From positions 62,001 through 126,000 of the forward strand of contig CAUJLY010000005.1 of assembly GCA_963281155.1 (NCBI GenBank): a DNA stretch of 64,000 bases, written 5' to 3'. The notes beneath the pieces are model-generated. The model was not told where the DNA came from and did not search any database. It saw nothing but the letters and a program-made list of their open reading frames with translations. This DNA comes from Rhabditophanes sp. KR3021 (Eukaryota > Nematoda > Chromadorea > Rhabditida > Alloionematidae). Position 1 is the first letter of the stretch; each line of letters opens with the position of its first letter. Positions 33,571 to 44,129 of the stretch are shown here, in pieces. A program made the translations under genes and the position numbers.

Positions 33571-35011
33571 ATGAGTGAAGGAATGTTGTCAATATTTCAC
33601 AAGCATCCTGTTAAAACTTTTATATTGGCAGGGGCCGGATTGGCGGGATTGGGGGCTATTTATAGCTTGATGTATAGGTAGGTTTTGTTTCCAAATTTGG
33701 AATAATTTATTTTAGCTTTCTTTTATTTTAACTCCATTTTATTTTAGACAGTCGGCCGTCAAGAAATCTCTGTCATTCCAGAATATTAAAAAGAAAAGCC
33801 AGAGAATTGACGACCTCGAAGGGCTGAACATATTAATAGAAAATCTGGAGAAGATTATCTCGGACTCAACCACAGACGACAATGACACGATTGAACTGCT
33901 CGTTGCCATACTCAACAAACTCAAAAGCGCCCGTTCCGAACTAAGAAATCTCTTTCCCGAAAACAACCTCACAAAAATACCTAGGAAGAGAGTGTCCAGC
34001 AGAAGCATTGGTATGGGGAAAGTGGTGGTGACGGGTAGTGGCGACAGTCAGGACACCATTAAGGAAGCATCAGCAATACCCTATTATAGCTCCAACTATG
34101 ATCCAAAACCTGGTTCTTTGTCGGTCTTTTCTGACTCTGACTCATACCAAAGTGCCGTCGAAGACTTTTTTCCACCCCAGGAAGATCAAGACTTTTTGGA
34201 AGAAGATGACATGGATAAAGGATTTTCCTCCTTTTACAACGAAGGATTAGAGGCCACCAAAAGAGGAGAAGTCTTATTCCGAAAAAATAGAACTGACTTT
34301 CTGAAGACCAAAGATGTGGAAGACTTCTCAGCGAAACTGTATTGCATCAGAAAGTCCTGCACCATTTTGATGGAAGACGAGTCGAAGAGGTTGTGGCTGA
34401 CGAATACAGGCCGAAATATACTTGGTGGGATCCTGAGACAAGATACCAAAGATCCTTCCGACTTGTATGATGCCTTTGATGCCATGATGGCCTTACTAAA
34501 AGAACCCAAATGCTACGAAAATATGTACGAAGAACTTAAACTGAGAAAGATTCCAGTCATCAATTTGTGGGATGTTTTACTAGACTACATCGTCTTGGAT
34601 GCCTTTGAGGATTTGAGGAAGCCGCCGTCTGCTTTTATGGCCCTCGTCAAGAATCCCTTCTTTTCAAACAAAACCAAAGAAAGTTCCATCAACGCTTTAA
34701 TTTATTCACTAGTCAAAGCAAAGAAGATTCGCCTCACCCAGCAATATGGCTTCATATCCCACTTCTACGACATCTCCTTAGCAATATCTCCCAGTCTGGC
34801 GATGGGCTTGTTAGGCATCTCTACACAAGAATTCTCCGACCTCTGCACATTCTTCAAAGAACATGTCTTTACCTTATTAATCAATATGTTCAGCTTAAAA
34901 TGCGTCCGTTACACCGATCCCACCATCCTGTCCGAAGACATTTGGAATTTGTTGGTGAAACATATGGAAATTATCCAAAACCGAGTGACATCTGACTTGC
35001 CTCCTCAATGA
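33571..35011 (+). CDS. MIGA: Mitoguardin, mitochondrial contact-site lipid transfer protein
   Basis: Mitoguardins sit in the outer mitochondrial membrane, bind VAP proteins on the ER and move lipids between them. Exon 1 (33571-33677) encodes the N-terminal transmembrane anchor (TFILAGAGLAGLGAIYSLMY). A 70-bp intron leads to exon 2 (33748-35011), giving 456 aa, shorter than vertebrate MIGA1/2. The C-terminal domain (about residues 190-450) has the family signatures DFSAKLYCIRKSCTILMED, LWDVLLDYIVLDAFEDLRKP, GFISHFYDIS and CTFFKEH. A phospho-FFAT core, SYQSAVE (34142-34162), sits where human MIGA2 has SFFSATE. Neighbours: KIN17 is divergent (186 bp away); SURF6 follows on the same strand after 142 bp. 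Confidence 0.88.
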
Positions 35012-35153
35012 TAGATGGATTTTTTGTAGATAAATTTATAGTTTACTTTTATATTTGTTTTAATTTGCCAAAGTGTTACATATCACTTCACATATTACCT
35101 TTATTACCAATTTGGCTTGTATTTCCTTTAACAGACATTTGATTTAGATTAGA

Positions 35154-36156
35154 ATGGCTCAAGAAGTTGATGAGTACTTTTCGCGGATGTGCGACTTGAT
35201 CCCAACATCAGTTTGGGGCTTTGATGAAGATACAAATAAGAAAGTGTTGGTTTTTAAGGCTACACAGGTTGATTTGCACCTTACAAACAAAGAGAAGAAA
35301 GGCATCAATGTGAAGTGTAAGGCAAGTTATGCCAGACACTCGGGAGTCGTTTTGGATAAAGTCAGTGAGATTTTGGAGACATTGAGGAAATTGAATGCAG
35401 GAGTTGTGTTGCCTATCAAACCAGAAGGTACCACTAACCCACAAAAGGCTACTAGTGAGGTTGTTGTGGGGAAGAAGCAGAAGCAAAGACAAAAGCTTAG
35501 TACCAAGGAAAAGGAGCAGCTCAAGAAAAGTAAGAAGGAAAAGGGAATAAGAAACAACAAGAGGAAGGCTGAGGGGGTGGTAGATGAAAACGAGACCATC
35601 AAAAAGTCTAAGGAAGAAGAGGGGAAAGAGGTTGAGGAAGTTCCAATTGAGAGCAAACTTAGTTTCTCTAAACTTAAGGATAAGAATGTAGTTAAGGATA
35701 AGAAAGTAAGTGAATTTAGATTAGTGGTGATTAGTTTATCCTTTTTAGAAGCTTTCAAAGTCCGCAAAGAAGGAAGAATTCAAGGGACGCGACTTTAAGG
35801 CCCTCCTTAAGAAAGTTGAAAAGCGGGAGGAAAAGATTGCCTCTATCCGTGAGAAAGATCCTGAAAAAGCCGATACCATCGAGAAAGATATCAAGTGGAA
35901 GTCTGCAATGAAAAGAGCTGAAGGTGAGAAGATTAAGGATAACCCTCAAATGTTGAAGGCAGCAGCCAAGAGAAAGGAAATAATCAAAGAAAGCAGAGGT
36001 AAAAAGTGGGATGAAAGAAAGAATGCAATTACCGAAACGAAGGAAAAGAAGCAAGACAAGAGAGAAGGCAATCTGAAGAAAAGAATTGACGACAAAAAAG
36101 ACAAAAAGATTGCTAAGGCTAAAAAGCGTGGACGCGTCGTTTTGGCTAAAGATTAA
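35154..36156 (+). CDS. SURF6: SURF6-like nucleolar ribosome biogenesis factor
   Basis: SURF6 (yeast Rrp14) works in nucleolar assembly of both ribosomal subunits. Exon 1 (35154-35705) and exon 2 (35749-36156), with a 43-bp phase-0 intron, give 319 aa. The protein is highly basic. The C-terminal family block runs from FKALLKKVEKREEKIASIRE through KWKSAMKRAEGEKIKDNPQM, KAAAKRKEIIKESRGKKWDE and a lysine-rich end. The N-terminal half is variable, as usual for the family. An acceptor motif (gatttag) lies six bases before ATG and only 142 bp after the mitoguardin stop, with no AATAAA between. An AATAAA at about 36232 probably ends the transcript. Confidence 0.87.
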
Positions 36157-38392
36157 CTTGTTATGTTCCCCATTATTACTTGTTCTGTTCTGTTATTATT
36201 TTAATTTTGTTATTCATGTTTATTTTTAAATAATAAAAAGTCAAGTTGATTGCGAATAATTAGTTTACACAATTAGACATCTCAACAGTGACTAACAAGA
36301 AACATCCAACCCAATACCATTATGAGACCAAAATAAAATCACTTTGCCAAATCATTTTGTATGTAGTACTAATAAATAAGACAAATTGTTATTTAATGGT
36401 TTAGCCAGAATACAATTACTTTTGCCATTAAAAAGAATGTAATGCTACATTATAGTGTATGATTGCAAATATTAATTGCATTTTGACACCACTTGCCCTT
36501 GTGGTGTGTAGAAGATATGCAAACTAATTGTATTTATGTTTATTCTTATCAAAAAAGTCATTTCTACTTTCGAGTATTGCATTTGTACCAAAGAATATTT
36601 TTATCATTTAATTTTATTAGCACAACTTTTTTCGATGACAAATTATATTCATTGTAATGAAATGTTTAACGTCTTAAATAAGAGATACAACAATGCTCTT
36701 CTCCTATTTATTTAGAAGCTAATAATATGATCCCACTTTCTATGAAACTTTTGTAAAGTTATGGGAATTCAATATTTACATGAAAGATAAGCTGATACCT
36801 TCACCCAAAGACAAACTTTGCTTACTTTGACGTAATGTGGTAAGGAAAAGGTCGCATTGACAATTTGTTTATATAATAAATAGTATATACACATATCATG
36901 GACAGTATTTGACAGGTCCTATACTGGTAAATGATTACTTCATATATCCACTTTGTCATTTCCTCCAATGCATTTATAAAAAGCTGTTGACTATATTTTA
37001 TGGGCACTTTAGCATTATTTATTTGGAGATATCATTACATTTAAGACAATTTTACAAATTTTACACAATTTTAGAATGTTATTCTTTTGACAATTTCATC
37101 GTTTTAACAATTTTACAAACTTTATATTTTGCAACCTTTTATCTACCATTTGTTTGTGGAAAATTAGGAAATAATTTTGATATATTTACAAATAATTTAA
37201 TTGCACAATATTGTAGTGCATTTTTATGTTTGGAACATTTCTTACAAGTTGGTATGGAGGATGTTATTGTTTTTGTTAGGAGGTGAAGACATTTCAAGAT
37301 TTTGTCGTTAATCGGGTGTTATCCATCGATGCTTACCCACACAACCACACTTTTGTTTTGTATTTAAGAGTTTCGACCACCACACGACCCATGTACACGT
37401 TTCATTATGCTTTTATAAGTTCAAGTAAATGGGCAAAGATATGTATATCTAATAAATTTGATTACAATTACATACCATTTTGCTAGATAGTATGAAGGAG
37501 AGAGGTTCTTCTTCTTTAGATCACCATTTCATATAAATATCAATCGCACACTTTCTACATATTTTTCCATTCCTTTGGTTAGGAGGCAGATGTGGGTTGT
37601 TTGTGTGTGTACGTCAACAGAATATGACGCGCTTGGCCACAGCCTCTCCCGGTGCCTCTGTCTACACATTTGTATTCTTTTCAAAGATTTTTCCTATTCA
37701 CCATTTACTGTGGCCAGAGTTAAGCAAACTTTCTATCTTCAAAGTCTTCTTCTTTTCATTATTCGGGAGGGTGCTAGTTTAAATTTTTAAATGCATGCAC
37801 TCAATTTTTAACCATCGACGGCGCCACTCTCTCAATTATATAACTGAAAAAGCCCCACCAACAAATAAAGCTCAAATCAATTTGATATACTTTACTTTTT
37901 TTTTTTGCTCCTTTTACCCACTTTTGATACAAACCTTAACAAAAACTCCACCAAAATTATGGCAAAAAGGCCAGTTTGGTGGTTGTAATTGTAGTAACTA
38001 AGTGTTCCTTAAGCATACAATTGGCGATTGTTGGTTGAGACGAGAGTATTGCAACAACAATTTATTATTTGTTTTGCCACATTTATATCAGATATAACAT
38101 AACTTTGAGGAAACAATTTTGTCCCACAAATTTTGTCACATCCCACACTCTTTATACTTGTCAATTTTATAAATTTAAAATATCTTATATACAAATGTTT
38201 TAATTTAGTAATAGAATAGGTAAGATGCCCCTCGTTTATTGCCTTTCTCTTATTTCGCTTTAATTTCTTAATATTAAGGGGTAAATTTATGATTTGATTG
38301 AAAGTTAATACTTATTTTATGTTTTTTATCGTTAATTAATAATTTGTTGGGGGTAAACACGTTGATTAATAAAATGTAAAGTATATTTAGAC
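36157..38392. other. 2.2-kb AT-rich spacer
   Basis: Apart from the SURF6 3' UTR, I see only AT-rich, compositionally simple sequence. Short open frames of 60-125 codons exist, but their translations are Phe/Leu/Ile/Tyr-rich, lack recognisable domains and overlap on several strands. A small CACCAC/GTGGTG hairpin occurs near 36490. No RNA gene is supported. Confidence 0.5.
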
Positions 38393-38750
38393 ATGACTGT
38401 TGATTTAAGACAAACTCTCGAAACTACGGACTATTTCGGACCACTTGCAGTATGCATATGCTTCTTCTGCGTCATATTTATTATCTCTGTAACTTGCATT
38501 TTGTGGTGTTGTGTAACAGAAAATGATGACAGTACCGTTTTTTCAAAGGCAAGTTAAATTATTAAGTTAAACTTAAATTGTCTGATGGGGATACAAATAT
38601 TTTGTCAAGGACTAAATTACCTTTTTCGTTTATTTCCTTAGTTGTGTATTATTTATTTGATGTCTGTCATTTCAGTGGGGAATGGGCCCGAAAACAAAGG
38701 CTAATCCAAGAGAACAAAAATACACTGCCGCTCCAACCGTTCAAGCCTAG
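38393..38750 (+). CDS. Small single-pass membrane protein with GC-AG intron
   Basis: Two exons, 38393-38548 and 38676-38750, encode 76 aa. Residues about 17-41 are one strongly hydrophobic, Cys-rich transmembrane segment (PLAVCICFFCVIFIISVTCI), preceded by a short polar N-terminus and followed by an acidic patch (ENDD) and a Lys/Pro-rich tail ending TAAPTVQA. The intron is 127 bp and begins AAG|gcaagt, a GC-AG intron; its acceptor tttcag is good and frame is kept. Without splicing, the frame stops two codons later. An acceptor motif (tatatttag) ends two bases before ATG, as in several confirmed genes here. I do not recognise the family; type III topology is a guess. Confidence 0.55.
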
Positions 38751-39085
38751 AATATAAACTCAAAACACTGAATACTAACTGAATGTTAATCTTTCAAAGG
38801 TCATGTCTTAAGAAACTGCCTTTTGTTGTGTGTACTACCTGTGTTTAATACTAAAAAATTGTTTTTTATATTAAGTAATTATATACATACATTTGAAAAC
38901 TTAAATAAATAGTACAAACATTTTTTACTAATATTTTATCATATCGTTTATTGGGTCAATTATATATACCTTTGTATTTATTTGACGGGCATAATTAAAT
39001 GGACTCAATAATGGATATATAATGCAACCTTAAATTAATTTGGGAGACAAAGTTTCCAGGAGGGATGATCAATCTTTTGATGGTG
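38751..39085. other. Spacer, no gene seen
   Basis: About 335 AT-rich bases between the small membrane protein (plus) and a minus-strand ORF. No AATAAA-linked structure or ORF stands out. Confidence 0.4.
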
Positions 39086-39445
39086 TTATATCACCAATAT
39101 ATTCTTCTTCCTCTCCTTCAGGACGATTTTATTGACGTAGGTATCGGACTCATCATCAATCAATTCCATGATCTTTGCGAGTTTCAGATGTATTTTTTCA
39201 AGAAGAAGTTTAAGAACACTCCATGGGTATAGAGATGTGTCTGTTGTTAAAGAAGAGACTGTGAACCTGAGTATGTTGTCATACATATCAAAACATAAAA
39301 TGAACGTGAAAAGAATGGGTATATTGAAGGAGACAATACAACTAAACACTCGGATGCTGTCGGGGAATCCTCTATGGAAAAATGTATGGCTAACCACCCC
39401 ATAAATGTCAAACTTGGAATTGTTAGCTATCAAGTGAATCTCCAT
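39086..39445 (-). CDS. Uncharacterised 119-residue protein
   Basis: A single open frame of 119 codons with mixed, non-repetitive composition unlike the random AT-rich frames nearby. It begins MEIHLIANNSKFDIYGVVSH, has a hydrophobic centre (IVSFNIPILFTFILCFDMYD), then an amphipathic helix-like part (PWSVLKLLLEKIHLKLAKIM) and an acidic-to-basic end (DDESDTYVNKIVLKERKKN). A tttacgaagac/gtaaag context puts an acceptor-like AAG directly before ATG, as for PIN4 and cytochrome b5. I do not recognise a family. It could be a small adaptor-type alpha/beta protein or one exon of a larger gene. Confidence 0.5.
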   Translation of the reverse strand: MEIHLIANNSKFDIYGVVSHTFFHRGFPDSIRVFSCIVSFNIPILFTFILCFDMYDNILRFTVSSLTTDTSLYPWSVLKLLLEKIHLKLAKIMELIDDESDTYVNKIVLKERKKNILVI

Positions 39446-39790
39446 CTTTACGAAGACACATCAAATGGTGACTGGTGGAATAATTATGTCCTAACATGAC
39501 AATATAACCAATTACCTTCTTGTTTAGTAGAAAATGCAAAGAAAGAGTTTGTAGATATGCTTGATTTGACAATCATTTTCGAAATTTAAAAAAATTAGCT
39601 TTATAATAAAAGTTACTTTTTTAATACCAGCATTCGCAAAAAATAATTGTTTTTTCGTAATTTAAACGCAAGCAAATATTGTTTAAAATTCAAATTAAAG
39701 TGCTTTTAAAATACACATTAATTCTTAGATTATACAAAATTCTTAATGGACTAAATTAAAAGTCAATTACGATTTAATGGTTTATAAACA
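39446..39790. other. Spacer, no gene seen
   Basis: About 345 bp of AT-rich sequence upstream of two divergently oriented small ORFs. I see no recognisable motif. Confidence 0.4.
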
Positions 39791-40171
39791 ATGTTTTCCC
39801 TTTCAAAAGCATCATTAAATAAGAACAATAACTATGAAGATCTTTATTTGTATTTATTATCTTTGATAACATTTATTCAGTCTGAACAAATACATACTTG
39901 TGAATTTATTTTCAATAATGAAGCAAGTTCTTGTTCTTATTCTGGAACAAACTATGTCCTTCAAAGTTCCCATTTAGAACACGCTTTAGATCAATATTTA
40001 AGGGGAATATGTTGTCGAGATTACACCTATGAGATATAAAAAATGAAATGCACTTCTATTCGTTTTGGGCTTGACTATCTCATAATGAAAGGACTTATAT
40101 CTTTCCATGTACAAGAACTCGATTTATTATGTGAAACTAAAGATTTAGTATATGATAAACTAATTAATTAA
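39791..40171 (+). pseudogene. Small Cys-containing ORF interrupted by one in-frame TAA
   Basis: ATG 39791 opens an 82-codon frame that stops at TAA 40037-40039. The same frame then stays open for 44 more codons (AAA, then ATG at 40043) to TAA 40171. The first part has a weakly hydrophobic N-terminus and five cysteines (HTCEF, SSCSY, GICCRDY). The second part, MKCTSIRFGLDYLIMKGLIS, resembles a stretch of the next secreted ORF (SRLDFQLMLQKGVSS). This could be a degraded tandem copy of that gene, a readthrough product, or chance; support is modest. Confidence 0.3.
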
Positions 40172-40288
40172 ATTTTAATACCATTTTGATGTTTGTAAAT
40201 AATATGTTATGTCAGTATTAGTTTGATCTAATAGAATTATTTTATAACTCCCATCATAATTAGATATTTTGATATATTTAGATATTGT

Positions 40289-40621
40289 ATGAGACACTTT
40301 CTTTTGTTGCTACCAGTCTTCATTTTGTCCAAACCATACTTTGAGGGATGTAAATGCGAATTGGAAGATAAAACACATGTCTGGGCATTTTGTACATGTA
40401 ACCAAAATGTGGAGTATGCTGTTTCCCGTTTGGACTTTCAATTAATGTTACAGAAAGGAGTGTCATCTGCCCCTAATTTCTCCATTACAATCAAGGATAA
40501 GGATGAGTTAATTAGTGCAATCAAACAATGTAATGCTTCTTTATTAGAAGAAGACATTAAAGGTAATGTTTACATTGAAAGTAGCTGTGTGACTGAACGT
40601 GATCAAAGCAAACTTCAATAA
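40289..40621 (+). CDS. Small secreted cysteine-containing protein, unknown
   Basis: A 110-residue open frame. Its N-terminus (MRHFLLLLPVFILSKPYFEG) is a convincing signal peptide, followed by CKCELEDKTHVWAFCTC, then a mixed region with two more cysteines (IKQCNAS, ESSCVTE). Six mature cysteines suggest a disulphide-bonded extracellular protein. One N-x-S site (NFS) and another (NAS) could be glycosylated. No family is recognised. It lies downstream of a similar-looking interrupted ORF, so the two may form a local duplicated pair. No intron is needed. Confidence 0.5.
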   Translation: MRHFLLLLPVFILSKPYFEGCKCELEDKTHVWAFCTCNQNVEYAVSRLDFQLMLQKGVSSAPNFSITIKDKDELISAIKQCNASLLEEDIKGNVYIESSCVTERDQSKLQ

Positions 40622-41300
40622 AGAAATAGGCATTTCATGTTCTAATCTTTTAAATGGAAATACTTTACGATAAGTAGGCAGTTAAATAAATTTCTTTACA
40701 TCCTTTGATTAACCATTTCGATATTTGTACTCCACAAATTGAAACTTAAAATGGCTTTAAGACCGTATAGCCATCGTACAAATGACATAATAATTGAATT
40801 CTGTTTGTTAAGGCAAATCAAATTAAAATGAATACACAACATTTGTGGGATGATAGTCACAAAAATTAACAGAAAAATATTAACTATATCAACACATAAA
40901 TGTGTAAACTTTTGTTTGGAAGTATTGAACGATATTCTGTTTAGAAATGTTTTGTTGGTTTGATAAAGTGTGTAGAATTTTATTGTTAGATCAGATTATA
41001 AATGGCACATCAATGTACTTATTTATAGTTATTTTCCTTGGATTTGATGTCTATGACAAGAAATTTGTTCCTTCGTTAGTGTAATAATATATGTGATTAA
41101 AGATCATTGTCCTGCTTCTGATTAACATAACTGATCATATAAGATACCACCAAACTAAGACTATCTACATTATTTGAAAATATTAACTGGCATAACCTAC
41201 AAAGTATTAAAAGAAAACATTTGATTGAAAAAAATACTTTTATTTTTAATATAATTAAATTACAATACAGAGATATAAATAAATAAAGTTGAGCAATACT
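40622..41300. other. Spacer, no gene seen
   Basis: About 680 AT-rich bases, including the 3' side of the BTB-BACK gene (minus-strand AATAAA-like signals near 41240). No ORF with plausible composition and no RNA gene was found. Confidence 0.5.
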
Positions 41301-42170
41301 TTAATAAGCCTCTCTTTTTGGCCCTCTCATTTGGATGGGAAGTTGATTGTCACTACCAATTTTTTTACCATCAATTGCAAATTGTATGAGTTGTTGGATG
41401 GCTGGACGATGAAGAAGTTTGATAGCTGAGAAGTGTAAATTGATATACTCTCCATCAATATGTTGGAAACGAACGTATTTCAGTAATCTTTCTAAAACAG
41501 TACCTCTTTGCTCGTTGCTGAGGTCCGATGCACAATTAAAATTGTTGCTGTACCACACCAAAACGTCAATCAAATCTTGCTCATTAATGTTGATTTTGTC
41601 CTCCTTAATTAGATCCACGATCTCTTCTTCTTTGAATAAATAAAAGAGAGAGACCCTGGCGACTGCTGAAAAGTTCTCTATAACAACCCTTCTTACTTTT
41701 TCCATGTTGGGAGGGGGAACTGAGATTGTCCTGTTAAATTGAACAAACAACTCCACAGCATTTGATTCACAGATGTGCGGCAATATCTGCTCATAAGCAG
41801 TCTTCAAAACCTCATCAAACGAGAAGAAATCGAGGATCCGCATAAAGGCCGGAATCTTGTCTTCCGCCAAGAAGCACTTTCCTTTATACAATAGGTTTAA
41901 TAGTTTCCTGAAAGACTCCTCGTCAAACTCAAATGGATACATCCCTTCACTCATATCTACATCAGATTCCATCAAATTCTTCCAATACAACGAATTGGCC
42001 GTCATAACTTCTTTATGAACCTTAAAACACACAGCCTCACAACACGAACCTTTTTTTATCTCAATCCCGAGATCGCCTTTATTGAATCCATATGCGGCAT
42101 CCAAACTTGTAAAAACCTTAATATTCGGATTCTTACTCGCATCCATATGGAGCATCTTCTGATGATACAT
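41301..42170 (-). CDS. BTB-BACK domain protein
   Basis: A 289-residue intronless protein with an N-terminal BTB/POZ domain (GDLGIEIKKGSCCEAVCFKV, HKEVMTANSLYWKNLM, FEFDEESFRKLLNLLYKGKC) and a BACK domain (ICESNAVELFVQFNR, NFSAVARVSLFYLFKEEEIV, DLIDVLVWY). No Kelch repeats follow, so it resembles BTBD-type adaptors for CUL3 ubiquitin ligases rather than KLHL proteins; the substrate is unknown. I chose ATG 42170 because tgtttgttatag, a good acceptor, ends seven bases upstream, within the longer apparent frame. It is divergent from METAP1. Confidence 0.8.
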   Translation of the reverse strand: MYHQKMLHMDASKNPNIKVFTSLDAAYGFNKGDLGIEIKKGSCCEAVCFKVHKEVMTANSLYWKNLMESDVDMSEGMYPFEFDEESFRKLLNLLYKGKCFLAEDKIPAFMRILDFFSFDEVLKTAYEQILPHICESNAVELFVQFNRTISVPPPNMEKVRRVVIENFSAVARVSLFYLFKEEEIVDLIKEDKININEQDLIDVLVWYSNNFNCASDLSNEQRGTVLERLLKYVRFQHIDGEYINLHFSAIKLLHRPAIQQLIQFAIDGKKIGSDNQLPIQMRGPKREAY

Positions 42171-42442
42171 CCTGACCCTATAACAAACACATTTCAATAC
42201 AATAAAGATGCAACATTTTATTAAGGAAACACCTCACCCAAAATACACACCTACATAGTTATGATCATCATTTGTCAATCCTTCCACCCAACCTACTCTT
42301 AATTCCAACCAGTAAAGGGAGTCGTTGCATGAGATTGTGAATGGTCTCGGATAAGAGTCCCCCAACAGTTGGCCTTCAATCCCGCACCGACTTTGTCAGC
42401 AACTACACACCAATCATTTAAATTGAACTTGATTTGAGCAAA

Positions 42443-43526
42443 ATGTTGCCTACTAAATTCATCAACAAAGTCAAGGATCATTCCGAGGACACCATAGATC
42501 AGGCTATCTTTGAGTTAATGCAGGGCCAGAGAATGTACGAGGAAACATTTAAGGGGTTTAGATATACCGGAAAGACTAAAAGATGTCCTGTTTCGGGTAA
42601 AAGAATTGTTCCTGGCCATATTATGAGGCCTGATTATGCTAAAAATACAGAGGGTATTCCTAAAAGTGAAATTGCTATGGATAAAGTTAAAGCTCCAAAG
42701 GTAAGTCATTTAATTTGTCAAATTACTTATTAAAATGTTTTAGATCCTTAATGATGATGAAATTGAATGCATGCGTGTTTCTGGAAAATTAGGACGCAAA
42801 ATTATGAATGAAATAGCAGGAATGATAGATGTTGGAGTCAAAACGGAGGACATCGATGTGCTAGTTCATGAGTTGTGCATTCAAAACGAATGTTATCCTT
42901 CTCCACTTAACTACTACAAATTTCCTAAATCAGTTTGCACGTCAGTAAACGAAATCATTTGCCACGGCATTCCAGATGAATATGTGTTAAAGGATGGAGA
43001 TACATGTAATGTTGATGTTACCATCTACAAGAATGGCTTTCATGGAGACTTAAACGAAACTTTCTTGATTGGGACTAAAGTTACCGAGGAGGACATTTTC
43101 CTTGTGGACACAGCTTACAAGTGTCTAAGTGAAGCGATAGCCGTTGTCAAACCAGGAGCTAAGTACAATCAAATCGGCAAAGCAATTCAAAAGGTCTGTG
43201 ATGAAAGCCACCTTTTCTCCTGTAAAGAATACGAAGGCCATGGATGTCATTCTCTGTTTCACACTTCTCCCAGAATCAGACATTTCGCCAACAATAAACC
43301 TGGAGTCATGAAAGAAGGGCACTGCTTTACCATCGAACCAATGATCAACAAAACTTCCCATGACAGCATAATCTGGCCAGATGATTGGACTGTAGCTACG
43401 TGTGATGGAACTAGTTCGGCTGCCTTTGAGCATACGCTCTTGGTTACTGAAAATGGGTGTGAAGTTTTGACTAGAAGCAATGACGGGACACCATGGTACC
43501 AGAAACAGCTCGCTAAGTATTGCTAG
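42443..43526 (+). CDS. METAP1: Methionine aminopeptidase 1 without N-terminal zinc fingers
   Basis: Removes initiator methionine from nascent cytosolic proteins. Exon 1 (42443-42700) and exon 2 (42744-43526), with a 43-bp phase-0 intron, give 346 aa. The pre-catalytic GFRYTGK...HIMRPDYA segment and YPSPLNYYKFPKSVCTSVNE identify METAP1 rather than METAP1D. Metal ligands are present: the two Asp in NVDVTIYKNGFHGDLNET, His in EGHGCHSLFH, Glu in FTIEPM and Glu in FEHTLLV. The CHGIPD substrate loop is intact. The two zinc-finger motifs at the start of vertebrate and yeast METAP1 are missing; the N-terminus (MLPTKFINKVKDHSEDTIDQ) has none of those cysteines, and no upstream exon with them is visible before the divergent BTB gene. 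Confidence 0.93.
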
Positions 43527-43766
43527 CAAAAACAAATTCGAACAGTTTATCTCGGATCGAGGTATCCAAAAAGGTTGTCGTTATATGAGTTATAATATTT
43601 GGTTTCTTTTAATTAAATTAATTTTTGTTTCAAAATAATTTACATTTTATAAATAAAAAGGACTTGTCGAACACTTTTATTACATGGTCATTAATATTTA
43701 ATTATGTATCGTTATGTGAATTCTTTCGATTATTGCAATCAAAATTGGGTATAAATGTGAAGTTAA

Positions 43767-44129
43767 TTATTTAAATTTCGGCATTTTGTTGGATTCTTTT
43801 TCGGCGCTTTTCCTCTGCCAATCCAATGGTGTGGTCTCGCTAAAGTCTTCAGACACCTCCATTGCTTTTAGTTTTGCGTAGAACAGATCATAGTCGATGG
43901 CATCCTTTTCATAGTTGATTCTTTATCTCTTAGCAACCCAACTTCCCTGATAATGTACAAGGAATGTTAAAATGTTACCCTTATGGACAATGCCAACACC
44001 TTCATGCAAGTATTGGAGAGATTCCAGAGTTTGTTTAGCAATCCTCCAGCATGTATTGGGACTAAAATTTTCCCCATGAATACTTTCCTTCTCAGGTTGT
44101 AGTAGTGGTAAAGAAAGAAGTATCAAGAG
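43767..44129 (-). pseudogene. Broken TTBK/CK1-family kinase fragment
   Basis: One frame contains two pieces of a tau-tubulin-kinase-like domain. The first, FSPNTCWRIAKQTLESLQYL followed by HEGVGIVHK, matches the helix E to catalytic-loop entry (F..TT.RL.KQ.LESI..IH..G..HRDIKPSN), but HRDIKPSN is lost. After an unrelated stretch and a TAA, the same frame gives INYEKDAIDYDLFYAKLKAM and a later LDW, matching the very end of the kinase domain. The N-lobe, activation segment and most of the C-lobe are absent. A non-functional copy with an internal deletion is the simplest reading. Confidence 0.65.

Noticed and set aside
36909..37286. 125-codon frame in the 36-38 kb spacer
   Set aside because: Dominated by Phe, Leu, Ile and Tyr from AT-rich DNA, starts on a non-ATG codon in part, and overlaps frames on both strands.
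42299..42481. Minus-strand 60-codon frame overlapping the start of METAP1
   Set aside because: It overlaps a well-supported gene on the other strand, has no domain, and would need to start inside METAP1 exon 1.
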